NCBI GenBank assembly: GCA_021324305.1
Contig: JAJPJI010000037.1
Coordinates: 183,257-247,256 of the forward strand
Length of the DNA: 64,000 nt
Direction of reading: 5' to 3'
DNA from: Gammaproteobacteria bacterium
GTDB taxonomy: Bacteria; Pseudomonadota; Gammaproteobacteria; DSM-16500
A program made the position numbers and the translations under genes. Below, in pieces: positions 20,706 through 32,556 of the stretch. Positions within the stretch are counted from its first letter, which is position 1; each line of letters starts with the position of its first letter. The notes under the pieces are model-generated. The model worked only from the letters and a program-made list of their open reading frames with translations. It had not been told where the DNA came from and did no database searches.

Positions 20706-20827
20706 CAATATAAGCAAATTTTTTGATCATGCAACAAGCAAAAGCTATCTAATTGATTGAATATATATTCTATTTCATAAAAAGTGCTTTAATTGTGGCC
20801 ATTCCGGATCAGCTAACAGCATAATAC

Positions 20828-20855
20828 TTGACTTGCTAAGCCGTTGAGTTATATT
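20828..20855 (+). promoter_or_regulatory. candidate sigma-70 promoter for ihfB
   Basis: TTGACT (20828-20833), a 16-bp spacer, TATATT (20850-20855). Five of six bases match consensus in each element. It lies 45 bp before the ihfB start codon. Confidence 0.6.
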
Positions 20856-20899
20856 GAAACTATAGGCTATGAAACGGAGGCAGCAATTGCTGAACGGAT

Positions 20900-21238
20900 A
20901 TGCTGATCAAATCACAACTAATTGGTGAACTCAGCAAGCACTTTCCTCATCTTCCGGAAAAAGACATCGCACTGGGTGTTAATCATATTATTGAACACAT
21001 GAGCAATGTACTCAGTCAAGGTGGAAGAATAGAAATTCGTGGCTTTGGCAGCTTTAATCTTCATTTTCGCCCTCCTCGCCGGGCACACAATCCTAAAACC
21101 GGCGAAAAATTGATTACAAATCCCAAGTATGCGGTGCATTTCAAGCCAGGGAAAGAGTTACGTGAGCAGGTTAACAATAACCGTCAATCCCCCATTGAAT
21201 CCGTATCACAGGAAGACCTCGAAGACGAGACTGAATAA
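20900..21238 (+). CDS. ihfB: integration host factor beta-type subunit
   Basis: 112 residues. It has the HU/IHF fold, with GGRIEIRGFGSFNLHFRPPRRAHNPKTGEK (key parts GFGSF, the Pro-tipped DNA-intercalating arm RRAHNPKTGE, and HFKPGKELRE). HFRPPRRAHNPKTGE and FKPGKELRE are those of the beta subunit rather than HU or IHF alpha. A C-terminal acidic tail of about 18 residues is extra. IHF bends DNA at promoters, origins and recombination sites. A stop codon lies three codons upstream in frame, so ATG 20900 is fixed, yet its nearest strong ribosome site (GGAGG, 20876-20880) is 19 nt away. Confidence 0.9.
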   Translation: MLIKSQLIGELSKHFPHLPEKDIALGVNHIIEHMSNVLSQGGRIEIRGFGSFNLHFRPPRRAHNPKTGEKLITNPKYAVHFKPGKELREQVNNNRQSPIESVSQEDLEDETE

Positions 21239-21387
21239 AAAGCTCTGCCAATATCATTCCGACAGTTGATTCTAAACGTCTTCAAATAGAATGACCTGAA
21301 TCCGTTATAATTAATTCAATCATAAAAACACAAATTCATTTGCCAGGCCACAATAGCCTTACGCTCAGGCAAGCGAAACATGTCAGC

Positions 21388-21954
21388 TCAGGTAATAGGC
21401 AGCGTCACACCTCTTTGCCCCTGATATTTACCGCCGCGGTCTTTATATGATGTTTCACATTCTTCATCTGATTGTAAAAACAATAATTGCGCCACACCTT
21501 CATTTGCATAAATTTTTGCTGGCAAGGGCGTTGTATTCGAAAATTCCAGGGTAATATGCCCTTCCCACTCAGGCTCAAGCGGAGTGACATTCACGATAAT
21601 CCCACAACGCGCATAAGTGGATTTCCCCAGGCAAATCACCAACACACTGCGTGGAATCCGGAAGTATTCGACACTTCGGGCAAGCGCAAAAGAATTGGGT
21701 GGAATGATGCAAACATCAGAAACGATATCAACGAAACTATTCGGAGCAAAATTTTTAGGATCTACCACAGCTGAATTGATATTAGTAAAAATCTTGAATT
21801 CATTTGAACAACGAATGTCATATCCATAACTGGATGTACCATGCGAAACAATTTTTCCATTTTCGCTATGCCTGACCTGACGCGGCTCAAAAGGTGAAAT
21901 CATGTTATGTTCTTCCGCCATGCGGCGAATCCATTTATCTGACTTGATGCTCAT
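21388..21954 (-). CDS. dcd: dCTP deaminase
   Basis: 188 residues, the size of E. coli Dcd. It deaminates dCTP to dUTP for thymidylate synthesis. Visible landmarks are [11 protein letters not shown] at the N-terminus, [19 protein letters not shown] with the catalytic-site Ser/Arg, and [17 protein letters not shown] with the catalytic Glu. The ATG at 21954 has AGGA 6 nt upstream. It lies 23 bp downstream of apbC on the same strand, probably co-transcribed. Confidence 0.96.
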   Translation of the reverse strand: MSIKSDKWIRRMAEEHNMISPFEPRQVRHSENGKIVSHGTSSYGYDIRCSNEFKIFTNINSAVVDPKNFAPNSFVDIVSDVCIIPPNSFALARSVEYFRIPRSVLVICLGKSTYARCGIIVNVTPLEPEWEGHITLEFSNTTPLPAKIYANEGVAQLLFLQSDEECETSYKDRGGKYQGQRGVTLPIT

Positions 21955-21977
21955 ATGTATTCCTGTTTCAAACAACC

Positions 21978-23066
21978 TTATTCAATAACAATTTTTGGAA
22001 ACCTAGCAGAATAATCTTTTGCCTGCAGAGCAAGCCGTGCGCCTGTTTTTCGTGCCAGTTCATAAAACGTCTTAGCATAATGGCTCTCCGGATCCTGCAC
22101 AACTGGCGGATAGCCGCTGTCAGTCATTTCGCGTATGCGCTTATCAAGTGGTATGGCGGCCAATGACGTGATCCCAAATTCCTGTGCCAGTTTCATGCCT
22201 CCGCCCTCTCCAAATATCTGTTCTTCATGTCCGCAATGCGAACAATGGTAAACGCTCATGTTTTCTACCACACCAAGAATAGGCACATTCAACTTGTTAA
22301 ACATTTCACATGCGCGCCGCACATCAATCAAGGCAATATCCTGAGGCGTAGTAACGATAACCGCACCGCTGACCGGCATTTTCTGGCATAATGTCAGCTG
22401 CACATCACCCGTTCCAGGCGGCAAATCCACAACCAGGTAATCCAGCGCATCCCAGGCTGTATCATTCATCAGCTGTTCCAGTGCCTTACCAAGCATAGGG
22501 CCGCGCCACACCATGGCTGCACTCGGATCAACCAAAAATCCGATGGACATGGATTGAATACCGTGCCGGATGACAGGCTGGATTGTCCGGTCTTTTATAA
22601 CAGGCCGCTGGCCTGCAGCCCCCAGCATGGATGGCTGACTCGGACCATAGATATCCGCATCGAGCAAACCGGTCCTTGCTCCTTCTCTGGCTAGCGCCAG
22701 CGCAAGGTTGATGGCAACAGTCGACTTACCCACCCCCCCTTTTCCAGATGCCACAGCAATGATATTTTTGACATTAGGCTTGCCTGGTATACCTTGCTTA
22801 CCCACATGCGCATCTATCTGCGCCATCAAATTCAGGTTGATCGCCTTCCCGGCCGCAAGGGATGCAAGCCATTGCGTTATCGATGCAAGTAGTTCATTTT
22901 TAAAAGAAATAGCTGGATATCCCAATGCGATATCGAGATGGATAGTATCCTGGTCAGCAACAACTCGCCTGACAGCCTTTACTTCCCCCCACGTTTTCCC
23001 CAGATAGGGATCGCTATATTCAGCCAGCCTCGTTTCAATCTCTTTCTGTAACACAACACTCTCCAC
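21978..23066 (-). CDS. apbC: Mrp/ApbC-family iron-sulfur carrier ATPase
   Basis: 362 residues. An N-terminal DUF59/MIP18-like domain (about 1-85) is followed by a P-loop NTPase with the deviant Walker [10 protein letters not shown], switch [14 protein letters not shown], and [10 protein letters not shown]. The [11 protein letters not shown] segment carries the CxxC pair that bridges an Fe-S cluster between two subunits. It acts in cytoplasmic Fe-S cluster delivery. It is divergent from metG, as in E. coli, and upstream of dcd. Confidence 0.95.
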   Translation of the reverse strand: MESVVLQKEIETRLAEYSDPYLGKTWGEVKAVRRVVADQDTIHLDIALGYPAISFKNELLASITQWLASLAAGKAINLNLMAQIDAHVGKQGIPGKPNVKNIIAVASGKGGVGKSTVAINLALALAREGARTGLLDADIYGPSQPSMLGAAGQRPVIKDRTIQPVIRHGIQSMSIGFLVDPSAAMVWRGPMLGKALEQLMNDTAWDALDYLVVDLPPGTGDVQLTLCQKMPVSGAVIVTTPQDIALIDVRRACEMFNKLNVPILGVVENMSVYHCSHCGHEEQIFGEGGGMKLAQEFGITSLAAIPLDKRIREMTDSGYPPVVQDPESHYAKTFYELARKTGARLALQAKDYSARFPKIVIE

Positions 23067-23174
23067 AGGATTTTGAATTTGCTATACTTTAGCACTTTTT
23101 GAGAAAAGCCGCAGTGGTCGGCAACAGGAATTCTCTGTTTGCCGCCTCTACTTAAATTGCAAGGAAAAAATGAA

Positions 23175-25232
23175 ATGTCAGTTAAACGAAAAATTCTAGC
23201 CACTAATGCGCTTCCGTACGCGAATGGTGCACCTCACCTGGGCCACCTGGTCGGAACCATCCAGGGCGATATCTGGGTACGGCTGCAAAAAATGCTGGGC
23301 CACGACTGTATGTATATCTGCGGCAGCGACAGTCATGGCACGCCTATCATGATCCAGGCGGAGAAAATGGGGATCACGCCCGAAGCATTGATCAATCAGG
23401 TGCGCACCCAGCAGGAACGGGATTTTGCTGATTTTCTCGTTGAATTCGACAATTACTACACTACGCATTCCGAAGAAAACCGGGAACTGGTAGAGACAAT
23501 TTTTAAACGCCATCTGGAAGCGGGCAATATTACAAAGCGGACAATCAGGCAATTGTTCGATCCCGTAAAAAACATGTTCCTGCCAGATCGTTACATCAAG
23601 GGCGAGTGTCCAAATTGCGGCGCAAAAGACCAATATGGGGATAATTGCGAAGTCTGCGGCGCGACGTATTTACCGACCGATTTAAAAAACCCATATTCCA
23701 CTCTCTCTGGCACAAAGCCGGTTGAAAAAGAATCCGAACATTACTTTTTCAAATTACAAAACTACGATGAATTTCTAAAACAGTGGACCAGGCATGGTCA
23801 CTTGCAGGAGCAAGTCACAAACAAACTGGATGAATGGTTCAAGGACGGCCTGAAGGAGTGGGACATTTCCCGTGATTCACCTTATTTTGGATTTTCCATT
23901 CCGGGCGAAACGAATAAGTATTTTTATGTCTGGCTCGATGCTCCGGTTGGTTATATGGCAAGCTTCAAAAATTTGTGCGCAAAAAGAAAAGATATAAATT
24001 TTGCGGATTATTGGGAAAGTTATGATACCGCAGATCTGATCCATTTCATTGGCAAGGACATCATCTATTTCCACGCCCTGTTTTGGCCCGCCATGCTGCA
24101 CGGCGCCGGCTTTAGAACACCATCGCAAATCTATGTGAATGGCTTTCTGACTGTGGACGGCCAGAAAATGTCAAAGTCACGCGGCACTTTTATCAAAGCA
24201 AGAACTTACCTCGATCATTTGCAGCCAGAGTATCTGCGATATTATTTTGCTGCCAAATTAAGCGACCGTATTGAAGATCTCGATATCAATTTCGATGATT
24301 TCAGCCAGCGCATCAATTCGGATCTGGTTGGCAAATTCATCAATATCGCCAGCCGTTGCGCAAGTTTCATCAACAAGAGCTTTTCAGGAAAATTATCCGC
24401 AGAAATTTCTGAGCATATGCTTTACCGGGAATTTGCCAAAGCCGGGGCTATTATTGCTGACAATTACAAAAAACTGGAATACAGTCACGCAATTCGGCAA
24501 ATCATGACGCTCGCTGACAAGGCAAATCAATATATTGACGAGAAAAAACCCTGGGCTTTAATGAAGGACCCAGGCAGGCATCAGGAAGTTCAGGATATCT
24601 GCACAGCGGGAATAAATCTCTTTCGGATACTGATGATTTACCTGAAACCAATATTACCGAGCACGGCAAAACAGGTTGAAAACTTTTTGAATATTCCACC
24701 CTTGCAATGGCAGGACAAGGACGAACCATTACTGGGCCACAAGATAAATGACTTCCAACCCCTGATTAACCGCATTGATCCCAAACAGATAGAGGCATTA
24801 AAAATGGCAGCACAACAAGATATTGACAAATCCGCTAGCGCGCCTGCACAGGCAGCAGTCACACCAGCACCAGCCAAAGAACCTGTAAAAGAGCCAGCAA
24901 AAGAGCACATCAGCATCGATGACTTTAACAAGATTGACCTGAGGATTGCGAAAGTACTGGAAGCCGAGTCTGTGGAAGGAGCAGATAAATTATTACGCCT
25001 GAAAGTTGATCTTGGAAATGAAACCCGCCAGATATTCGCGGGAATCAAGTCAGCCTATCAGCCTGATCAACTGGTTGGCCGCCAGGTTGTGATTGTCGCC
25101 AATCTTGCCCCGCGCAAAATGCGCTTTGGCGTGTCCGAGGGAATGGTGATAGTTGCATCTGATGGCGAGAGCGGCAATTTGTTCATCGTCAGTCCAGATA
25201 GCGGAGCAGAACCAGGAATGAAAGTGAAGTAA
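23175..25232 (+). CDS. metG: methionyl-tRNA synthetase
   Basis: 685 residues, the long MetG form. The class I HIGH motif appears as HLGH (21-24), and KMSKS is at 331-335. A zinc-binding knuckle is formed by [18 protein letters not shown]. After the anticodon-binding helices comes an Ala/Pro/Lys-rich linker, then a C-terminal OB-fold tRNA-binding domain (about 585-685, starting [16 protein letters not shown]) that dimerises the enzyme. The chosen ATG has AAGGA 9 nt upstream; an upstream in-frame start at 23139 adds 12 unlikely residues. Confidence 0.97.
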   Translation: MSVKRKILATNALPYANGAPHLGHLVGTIQGDIWVRLQKMLGHDCMYICGSDSHGTPIMIQAEKMGITPEALINQVRTQQERDFADFLVEFDNYYTTHSEENRELVETIFKRHLEAGNITKRTIRQLFDPVKNMFLPDRYIKGECPNCGAKDQYGDNCEVCGATYLPTDLKNPYSTLSGTKPVEKESEHYFFKLQNYDEFLKQWTRHGHLQEQVTNKLDEWFKDGLKEWDISRDSPYFGFSIPGETNKYFYVWLDAPVGYMASFKNLCAKRKDINFADYWESYDTADLIHFIGKDIIYFHALFWPAMLHGAGFRTPSQIYVNGFLTVDGQKMSKSRGTFIKARTYLDHLQPEYLRYYFAAKLSDRIEDLDINFDDFSQRINSDLVGKFINIASRCASFINKSFSGKLSAEISEHMLYREFAKAGAIIADNYKKLEYSHAIRQIMTLADKANQYIDEKKPWALMKDPGRHQEVQDICTAGINLFRILMIYLKPILPSTAKQVENFLNIPPLQWQDKDEPLLGHKINDFQPLINRIDPKQIEALKMAAQQDIDKSASAPAQAAVTPAPAKEPVKEPAKEHISIDDFNKIDLRIAKVLEAESVEGADKLLRLKVDLGNETRQIFAGIKSAYQPDQLVGRQVVIVANLAPRKMRFGVSEGMVIVASDGESGNLFIVSPDSGAEPGMKVK

Positions 25233-25266
25233 GGAACCTGTGCCCTGTGATGCAGGTTCCTTACTT
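25227..25266 (+). terminator. hairpin overlapping the metG stop codon
   Basis: A perfect 14-bp inverted repeat, 25227-25240 against 25253-25266, with a 12-nt loop. Its left arm includes the TAA stop of metG. No T run follows, so it is either a weak terminator or an attenuating structure before the rnfB-like gene. Confidence 0.5.
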
Positions 25267-25321
25267 ACCGGATATCGCGCTCTCAGGGCAGACAACCTAA
25301 CCATATTGAAAGATTTACTTC

Positions 25322-25921
25322 ATGCCAAAAAATATCACGCCTGAACAAATTGACAGCTTATTGCCGCAAACTCAATGCGGGCTGTGCGGTCATGGCGGCT
25401 GCATGCCTTATGCGGAAGCTATCGTTTTTGAAAATGCGCCAATTAATTTGTGTCCGCCAGGCGGCGTAAGCACGTTGCGCGCTCTTGGTGATCTTCTTGG
25501 CCAGGACCCCGCTCCATATATCCCTGATATGGAAAAAAAAGCAAAACCGGCAATGCTGGCTGTTATTCGTGAAGCAGAATGCATTGGCTGCACCAAATGC
25601 ATTCAGGCATGCCCTGTCGATGCGATTATTGGCTCTGCCAAACAAATGCATTCTGTTATCTCGGCAGACTGCACAGGTTGCGAGTTATGCATCACACCTT
25701 GTCCTGTGGACTGCATTGATATGCTTGAAATAGCACCGCCTGAACCAGGAAAAACAAAAGCCGATTATTACCGGCAGCGTTTTCAGGCTAGGCAAAAACG
25801 CCTCGCTGATGAAAATGCATCGAAGAAGAACTCACGGCAAAATCAATCCAAGTCTGTCAAACAAAGTTATATTCAGGCCGCGATAGAAAGGGTCAAGGAA
25901 AAAAAACAGTCTTTGACGTGA
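25322..25921 (+). CDS. RnfB-like polyferredoxin
   Basis: 199 residues. It has an N-terminal CGLCGHGGC cluster-binding motif of RnfB, and two 4Fe-4S ferredoxin motifs, [12 protein letters not shown] and [12 protein letters not shown]. The C-terminal 60 residues are basic and helical. RnfB normally belongs to the Rnf complex that links ferredoxin and NAD(H) across the membrane. Here the N-terminal transmembrane anchor is missing and no rnfA, C, D, G or E lies nearby. It therefore probably acts as a soluble electron carrier. Convergent with yhdP. Confidence 0.85.
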   Translation: MPKNITPEQIDSLLPQTQCGLCGHGGCMPYAEAIVFENAPINLCPPGGVSTLRALGDLLGQDPAPYIPDMEKKAKPAMLAVIREAECIGCTKCIQACPVDAIIGSAKQMHSVISADCTGCELCITPCPVDCIDMLEIAPPEPGKTKADYYRQRFQARQKRLADENASKKNSRQNQSKSVKQSYIQAAIERVKEKKQSLT

Positions 25922-25985
25922 AAAGTATTTGATCATCCCATCATGAAATTATTCGCAGCATCGAGAAGGTAATAGAAGAATATGG

Positions 25986-28900
25986 TTATGGCTTTACGCC
26001 TTTTGATGCACTAACCGCTTTCCAGGATGGATTATTCCACGGACCCGTCACAGAATAATAATAAGTTGTCGCATTGGATACTTGGGAGCCAATAACTGTA
26101 TTCACCGCGAACGCACCCAGCCCAATTAACGGATTTCCCGTCAACAGAGTGGCCGCAACCGGAAGACTGGAAGTGACATGCGCCGTCACGGATAAAATAA
26201 AATTATAATCCTTATCTTTTAATCCAATCCTGCCATTGATGCTCACACTTGCTACTGGTCCATCGAATCTGAGATTACGGGTGTAGACATCTCCGCTTTG
26301 AATATTGAAATCACCACGGACAGAATCAAAGCTGTATCCTTTCTGGAAGACATCACTGAAATCCAGCGATAGACGTCGTGGAATAGTTTGCAAACTAAAA
26401 ATACTGAGCATACGCCCAAGATCCATTTTCGCGCCGCCTTCCTTGCCGATATCAACGATACGTCCAGGCCCAAGGATCAGGGAAGCATGGCCATTTATAC
26501 TGGCAATGGAAGGAGCATAAGGCGCATCATTCCAGTTGAGATTGAAAGTAAGCGAACCGTTACCAGCGACAAAGTTATTAGCATCCATGCCCAGACTGTT
26601 CAGGAGATCACTCACGCGTGTCGAAGTAGCCACGCCCTGTAATTGCGTCAGATACCCATTGCCGCTTTGTATCCACTGGCCTGTTGCCTTGAGATCAATG
26701 CGCGGTGACACCAGTTTCAATGACTGAATAACGAGGCCATTCGCGCCCGGCACAGCTTTGAATGCCATCTGGCCAAGCGACATATTATTATATTTCACAT
26801 CATTCGCGACCAATGAAATCGCAGGCAATGTTTTAATATCAAATAAAGCTGTCGATCTGCCTCCGGCACCAGCAGTTGAGCGCATATCAATTTTCTGGAT
26901 TTGGGCGGTAATCAGTGATTGTTTATTAAACGGAACCGGAATTTTAATCTGGCCGCTGATTTCGTTGCTGCTGACGTTGGCGTTCCATCCACCCTGCACA
27001 GGAGCAGCCTGTATGTGCACTTTGGTAAATTCTTTTCCGCCAACTTTTAAATCATTGGCCTGAATATCGATTCCTTTCAGAATCGACAGCGACATGCTGC
27101 TTCCGCCAGGCTGATTGAGGTATTTCTTGATTTTTTCCAAATCCAGTTTGTCAAAGACCCCGGAAATATATATCCCGGGCACATTTGGCCAGCTAGCCTC
27201 GCCCGTACCCAAGCGGAAATCAGCACTGACCAGGCTGAACTTCCCTTGTTTGCGATCCAGTATCATGGCTGTATTCAGTAACCCATCATAACCAAGCTTC
27301 AACCGCATTGGCTGTCCATCCTGAACCAGAATATCCGCGGTAAAATCCTTCGCTTCCTGAGCCTTTTTATTAAACTCATCAATGAGATTCACTGATACAC
27401 CGACAAGATTGGATTGCAAATGGATATCAATCGGCGAAGTGAGTGAAAAATCAATTGTGCCTGTCACATCAGCCGAACCCCGAACCAGTTTTGAAAAAGG
27501 AATCCTAAGCCAGGATTCGAGATCCGAAATGTTAAGAATATTGGTGAAACTCGCGCGTACAACGGAAACATTTTTTGTTTTTTGCACGGTCGATAGATCG
27601 AATTGCAAAGGCTTGTTGAATAATACCGCCTGAATTCCTTTTGCTTGTGTTGTTTTTTCAGTAAATTTGACTTGTCCATTCAATCGTTGCAGATTTAAGT
27701 TCCATGGCGTCAGATCCATTTCACCATTGTTAACGGAGAGATCACCCTGAATCTGAGTGTCATCCGGATTCTTGAGCGGAACAGTCAAGCCCAGCCTTAG
27801 CGTAATCGGGCCGTTCATATCAACGCCGGCAAACATTTTACCGATAGATTTTTCAAGCGGACTCGTGTGCACATATTGCAAGGCCTGGGCAAAATCGGTT
27901 TGAATATCGCCGGTTTGCACTTGCAGGATTTGTGGCTGCGCGTCACCAAGATAGGGAATGACTCCGTGTACATTTCCTATCGGAATGCCCAGCGTCGATG
28001 CGTGATCCACATCAATGACAATTTTTCTGCCGCTGAATTCCAGCTTGCCATTCACCTGCCGCAGCATGGGCCAGTCGGGGGCAAATTGAAAATCGATATC
28101 ATTAACGGTTCCGGTGATGCTAAACGTCCCGTTACCGGAATCAAAGGGAAAATCATTTACTGGTCCGCGCAGTACGGCATTGCCGGAAGTTACCTTGCCC
28201 TTGAGAAATGCCTGTTTTAACCACTCATTCAGGTCCTTGTCAAAAATCCGCATAGGCAGATAGCGTGCTATTCGCGCGGCATTTTGCAAGGAGAAATCAG
28301 CATTGATATCGGCAACAGGCGAAGCATTCACAGGAATCGTGAATTTTCCCCTGATTGTTGCGGTCAAATCTTTGTTCACCACATTCATGCCAGGCGATGT
28401 CAGGATCCAGTCTTGATTCTGATCCTGGATTACCTGTACATCACCTTTCAACTGATCAAGAGCCAGTACATCAGTAAACAGGCTGTCATAACGAAATACA
28501 GTTTGCGCAGTATCGAGCTGCACCTTACCTTCAGAACCGTTCCATTTCACGGCACCGGAAAGATTGGTTATTCCCGGATAGTTTTGCCATGCGGCAAAAC
28601 TGAGCTGGTTAAAGCTCGCATTCAGTGCAATATGCCTGTAATCATTCCATGCGCCGGAAAAGACCACCGCGGTATTTTGCAGATTGCCGCGGACATTCAA
28701 AGCCGCCAGCATTTTTTTCACTGGATCAGAAACCAGGGCCGGCGCAGAGAAGAGATAGGATTGGACGTCAGCAAGATCGATGTAACCCAGATCTGCCGCT
28801 TTGGGAAGCAGATTGCCGTTTGCATCCGGAGACAATGATATGTAAAAGCTGGTTACCGGCCAAAGATGATTGGGAAGGTCCAGCAGCAAATCATCACCTG

Positions 28901-29855
28901 CAAATACCTGTGTATCGCCCTCACGTTTCCATCCAATGTTTCCACTCAGTCGGTTAATCCTGTGAGTTGATTTATCCGCCTGCGAATACAATGACAAACC
29001 ATAGGACTGGAATGCAGTCTGGATTTTCTGGAACTTCCCTTCACTCCAGGTCGCCCAGATTTTTGCGCTTGCAACCCCATCTTTGACCTGCCAGCCCTGC
29101 CATGCAAATCCCTTTGACCACTGGGCAATCGACAAACCGGAAACATAGAGGTAAATTTGCGCCTGGAGTTTTGTAAGATCGACCGTCTCGCCCGTCCATT
29201 GCGTCACTAAAGAAACTTCCGTGGGTAGTTCCTGATGTAAAATGGCTTTTCCCTGAATGGTATGCTCATTGTTTGAGTTTTCGAAACTGAGATCATACAG
29301 CGTGACGAGACGCTCCTCACTTTTATATCCCGCATAGCGCAAATCAATATCACGAAGTATCAGGTAAGGCTGCTGAGACAGCCATGCCATAAAATCGACA
29401 AATCTGGTTTCACTTTTATACGGCTGCTGATTGAACCCGAAAGAAGAAAACCCTCGTACCATCAATTCGCCTGTAGAAGACTGATTGATTGTCAGACTCG
29501 CGCCCGCAATCATGATTCCACTGGGAACCACTTTACGCTGCCAAAGTGTTTCGGGTATGGAAAAGAGGATGTTTACCTTCTTGATCTGCAGGATAGGTTC
29601 TTTCGTGTCCTTGTTCAAAATGGTGACTTCATTCAAACTGATAACCGGCTGATATTGAAACCAGGAAACCTGCACATTCTTAATCGTAACCGGTGTCTGT
29701 AATAACTGGGTCGCAAGTTTTTCAAAATCAGCGCGATGTTCATCAAGGATAGGGGTAAGAAAACGCACAATACATACAACTATGGCAGCCATGATGATCA
29801 CGGTAGCAAACACATAGGCTGTTTTTCTGGCAATGGACTTTAGCAAGCGTCGCAC
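25986..29855 (-). CDS. yhdP: YhdP-family AsmA-like intermembrane lipid transporter
   Basis: 1289 residues, close to E. coli YhdP (1266). One N-terminal inner-membrane helix (about 12-33) is followed by a very long beta-rich periplasmic domain of DUF3971/AsmA type. The C-terminal part contains ATGQWIQSGNG and GPGRIVDIGKEGG typical of the family. YhdP, TamB and YdbH form bridges that carry phospholipids to the outer membrane. Start: GTG 29855 has GGAGG 4 nt upstream, just after the mreD stop; an upstream ATG at 29909 would overlap mreD by 44 bp. In many relatives rng lies between mreD and yhdP; it is absent here. Confidence 0.9.
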   Translation of the reverse strand: MRRLLKSIARKTAYVFATVIIMAAIVVCIVRFLTPILDEHRADFEKLATQLLQTPVTIKNVQVSWFQYQPVISLNEVTILNKDTKEPILQIKKVNILFSIPETLWQRKVVPSGIMIAGASLTINQSSTGELMVRGFSSFGFNQQPYKSETRFVDFMAWLSQQPYLILRDIDLRYAGYKSEERLVTLYDLSFENSNNEHTIQGKAILHQELPTEVSLVTQWTGETVDLTKLQAQIYLYVSGLSIAQWSKGFAWQGWQVKDGVASAKIWATWSEGKFQKIQTAFQSYGLSLYSQADKSTHRINRLSGNIGWKREGDTQVFAGDDLLLDLPNHLWPVTSFYISLSPDANGNLLPKAADLGYIDLADVQSYLFSAPALVSDPVKKMLAALNVRGNLQNTAVVFSGAWNDYRHIALNASFNQLSFAAWQNYPGITNLSGAVKWNGSEGKVQLDTAQTVFRYDSLFTDVLALDQLKGDVQVIQDQNQDWILTSPGMNVVNKDLTATIRGKFTIPVNASPVADINADFSLQNAARIARYLPMRIFDKDLNEWLKQAFLKGKVTSGNAVLRGPVNDFPFDSGNGTFSITGTVNDIDFQFAPDWPMLRQVNGKLEFSGRKIVIDVDHASTLGIPIGNVHGVIPYLGDAQPQILQVQTGDIQTDFAQALQYVHTSPLEKSIGKMFAGVDMNGPITLRLGLTVPLKNPDDTQIQGDLSVNNGEMDLTPWNLNLQRLNGQVKFTEKTTQAKGIQAVLFNKPLQFDLSTVQKTKNVSVVRASFTNILNISDLESWLRIPFSKLVRGSADVTGTIDFSLTSPIDIHLQSNLVGVSVNLIDEFNKKAQEAKDFTADILVQDGQPMRLKLGYDGLLNTAMILDRKQGKFSLVSADFRLGTGEASWPNVPGIYISGVFDKLDLEKIKKYLNQPGGSSMSLSILKGIDIQANDLKVGGKEFTKVHIQAAPVQGGWNANVSSNEISGQIKIPVPFNKQSLITAQIQKIDMRSTAGAGGRSTALFDIKTLPAISLVANDVKYNNMSLGQMAFKAVPGANGLVIQSLKLVSPRIDLKATGQWIQSGNGYLTQLQGVATSTRVSDLLNSLGMDANNFVAGNGSLTFNLNWNDAPYAPSIASINGHASLILGPGRIVDIGKEGGAKMDLGRMLSIFSLQTIPRRLSLDFSDVFQKGYSFDSVRGDFNIQSGDVYTRNLRFDGPVASVSINGRIGLKDKDYNFILSVTAHVTSSLPVAATLLTGNPLIGLGAFAVNTVIGSQVSNATTYYYSVTGPWNNPSWKAVSASKGVKP

Positions 29856-29865
29856 AGCGCCTCCG

Positions 29866-30339
29866 TCATGCCAGTTTAAACCATCGACGGCAGTCGCGCA
29901 TGAGCACAAAAAGCCACGGCCATAACAGCATACTGGTCACTGCAGAAAGCCAATATAATTGACTAGCGGGCAATTCGCCGATAAATCCCTGTATACAATA
30001 AATGATGAAAAGATAAAGTGTCACAAAAACAAAAATACTGATGCCTTGTTGCAGCATTGGATACATGCGCAAGCGAATATGCATTTTGGAAACAAAATAA
30101 ATCACAATTGTATATGCAAGCGCATGCTCACCGAGGAGGGTTCCGTTCAGCAAGTCCATGATCAGGCCTGTTATCCAGGCAATACCAACACTGACCTGAT
30201 AAGGTGTCATCATTGCCCAGTAGATAAGCACCATCAGCACCCATGCCGGACGCAGCCATATCGTCCAGTCCGGCATTGGGAGCAATGCGAGAATGATCGC
30301 TATAATGACCGTCGTCAGAATGGCAAAAAAGCTATGCAT
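29866..30339 (-). CDS. mreD: rod shape-determining protein MreD
   Basis: 157 residues with about five transmembrane helices. Typical MreD features are LRPAWVLMVLIYW and GIAWITGLIMDLLNGTLLGEHAL. It is an inner-membrane partner of MreC in the elongasome. The start overlaps mreC by 8 bp, so translation is coupled. Confidence 0.93.
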   Translation of the reverse strand: MHSFFAILTTVIIAIILALLPMPDWTIWLRPAWVLMVLIYWAMMTPYQVSVGIAWITGLIMDLLNGTLLGEHALAYTIVIYFVSKMHIRLRMYPMLQQGISIFVFVTLYLFIIYCIQGFIGELPASQLYWLSAVTSMLLWPWLFVLMRDCRRWFKLA

Positions 30340-31159
30340 TTTTTTGATACCAAATTAATAAAACCTGCCTGCTGCTATCCAGATGTGCACTTGGCTGAAT
30401 ATAGACTTCAGCAAATTGTCGTGCCGGGTCCTTGTTGACAGAGATCACTCTCCCGACAGGATAACCTTCCGGATAGTGGTCGCCCAAGCCTGATGACAGA
30501 AAGATATCATCGACCCTGATATCTGCCGTATTGGGAACATACATAAGTTTCAGCTTGCCAGAATATGTATCACCAACGGCAATCGCCCGGATACCATTCC
30601 GGGCATCCTGAACAGCGATACCGCTATGGGGATCATTAATCAATAATAACCGGCTGGTAATTGGCCCCACTTGCACGATCTGACCCATTATACCAGTTGC
30701 GTCAAGCACCGGCTGTCCAATATAAACCCCATCACGGGAGCCTTTATTGAGTATAACTTGATTGACGAAGGGTTCAAAATCCACAGCCAGGAGTTCAGCA
30801 ATCAGTGTTTTACCCTTGACCTGCCGGGATGACTGCAATAAGGCCTTAAGGTAATTATTTTCGCTCTCTATTGCGATAAGCCGCTGTAATTGCGAACGGA
30901 GCAATAATTGCTCAGCTTTGAGGCTAAGATTTTCATTAATCAGATCATCGTGCGTACTAATCACGCTTTTTAAATTATCAATGAAGGTAGTCGGCCAGCT
31001 TACAATGTATTGTATCGGTGCAAGCGGCAAAGATAAAGCTGCCCGGATTGATGCAAAAGCCTCCATCCGCTTATCCATTACCATCAGGGCAACAGATAGG
31101 AGAATCAGGAGAATTGCACGAATTCCAGGCTGTGATTCGCGATGAAATATGGAGCGGAT
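30332..31159 (-). CDS. mreC: rod shape-determining protein MreC, apparent AUC start
   Basis: 275 residues if read from the ATC codon at 31159. MreC links cytoplasmic MreB to periplasmic PBP2. The first ATG (31084) would remove the N-terminal membrane anchor. The in-frame codons just upstream encode RSIFHRESQPGIRAILLILL, which aligns with the conserved MreC start (E. coli MKPIFSRGPSLQIR). A TGA stop lies two codons before the ATC, and no ATG, GTG or TTG lies between that stop and 31084. GAGGG sits 8 nt before the ATC. The rest is normal: coiled coil (ENLSLKAEQLLLRSQLQRL), then the beta domain with NKGSRDGVYIGQPVLD and LLINDPHSGIAV. A sequence error at the start codon is the alternative. Confidence 0.85.
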   Translation of the reverse strand: MRSIFHRESQPGIRAILLILLSVALMVMDKRMEAFASIRAALSLPLAPIQYIVSWPTTFIDNLKSVISTHDDLINENLSLKAEQLLLRSQLQRLIAIESENNYLKALLQSSRQVKGKTLIAELLAVDFEPFVNQVILNKGSRDGVYIGQPVLDATGIMGQIVQVGPITSRLLLINDPHSGIAVQDARNGIRAIAVGDTYSGKLKLMYVPNTADIRVDDIFLSSGLGDHYPEGYPVGRVISVNKDPARQFAEVYIQPSAHLDSSRQVLLIWYQKNA

Positions 31160-31172
31160 AGTTCAGCCCTCT

Positions 31173-32484
<1,312 letters not shown>

Positions 32485-32513
32485 ATGACGGAGAAGTAAT
32501 TGTGCTTTATAAT
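32485..32513 (+). promoter_or_regulatory. candidate sigma-70 promoter for gatCAB
   Basis: ATGACG (32485-32490), a 17-bp spacer, and a perfect TATAAT (32508-32513), 44 bp before the gatC ATG. A CAGGAG ribosome site follows. Found by eye. Confidence 0.6.
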
Positions 32514-32556
32514 CGCTGGTTCTTTGCATTAGCAGGTATAAAATCAGGAGTTTTAC

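Noticed and set aside
24638..25048. 136-codon open frame opposite metG
   Set aside because: Antisense to the conserved metG tail; its composition is that of the complement of an Ala/Pro/Lys linker.
28284..28838. 184-codon open frame on the plus strand inside yhdP
   Set aside because: It is antisense to a well-supported gene, has no ribosome site and no recognisable protein pattern.
30332..31084. mreC truncated at its N-terminus, or a frameshift in mreC
   Set aside because: The missing anchor is encoded directly upstream in the same frame without interruption; only the start codon is unusual.
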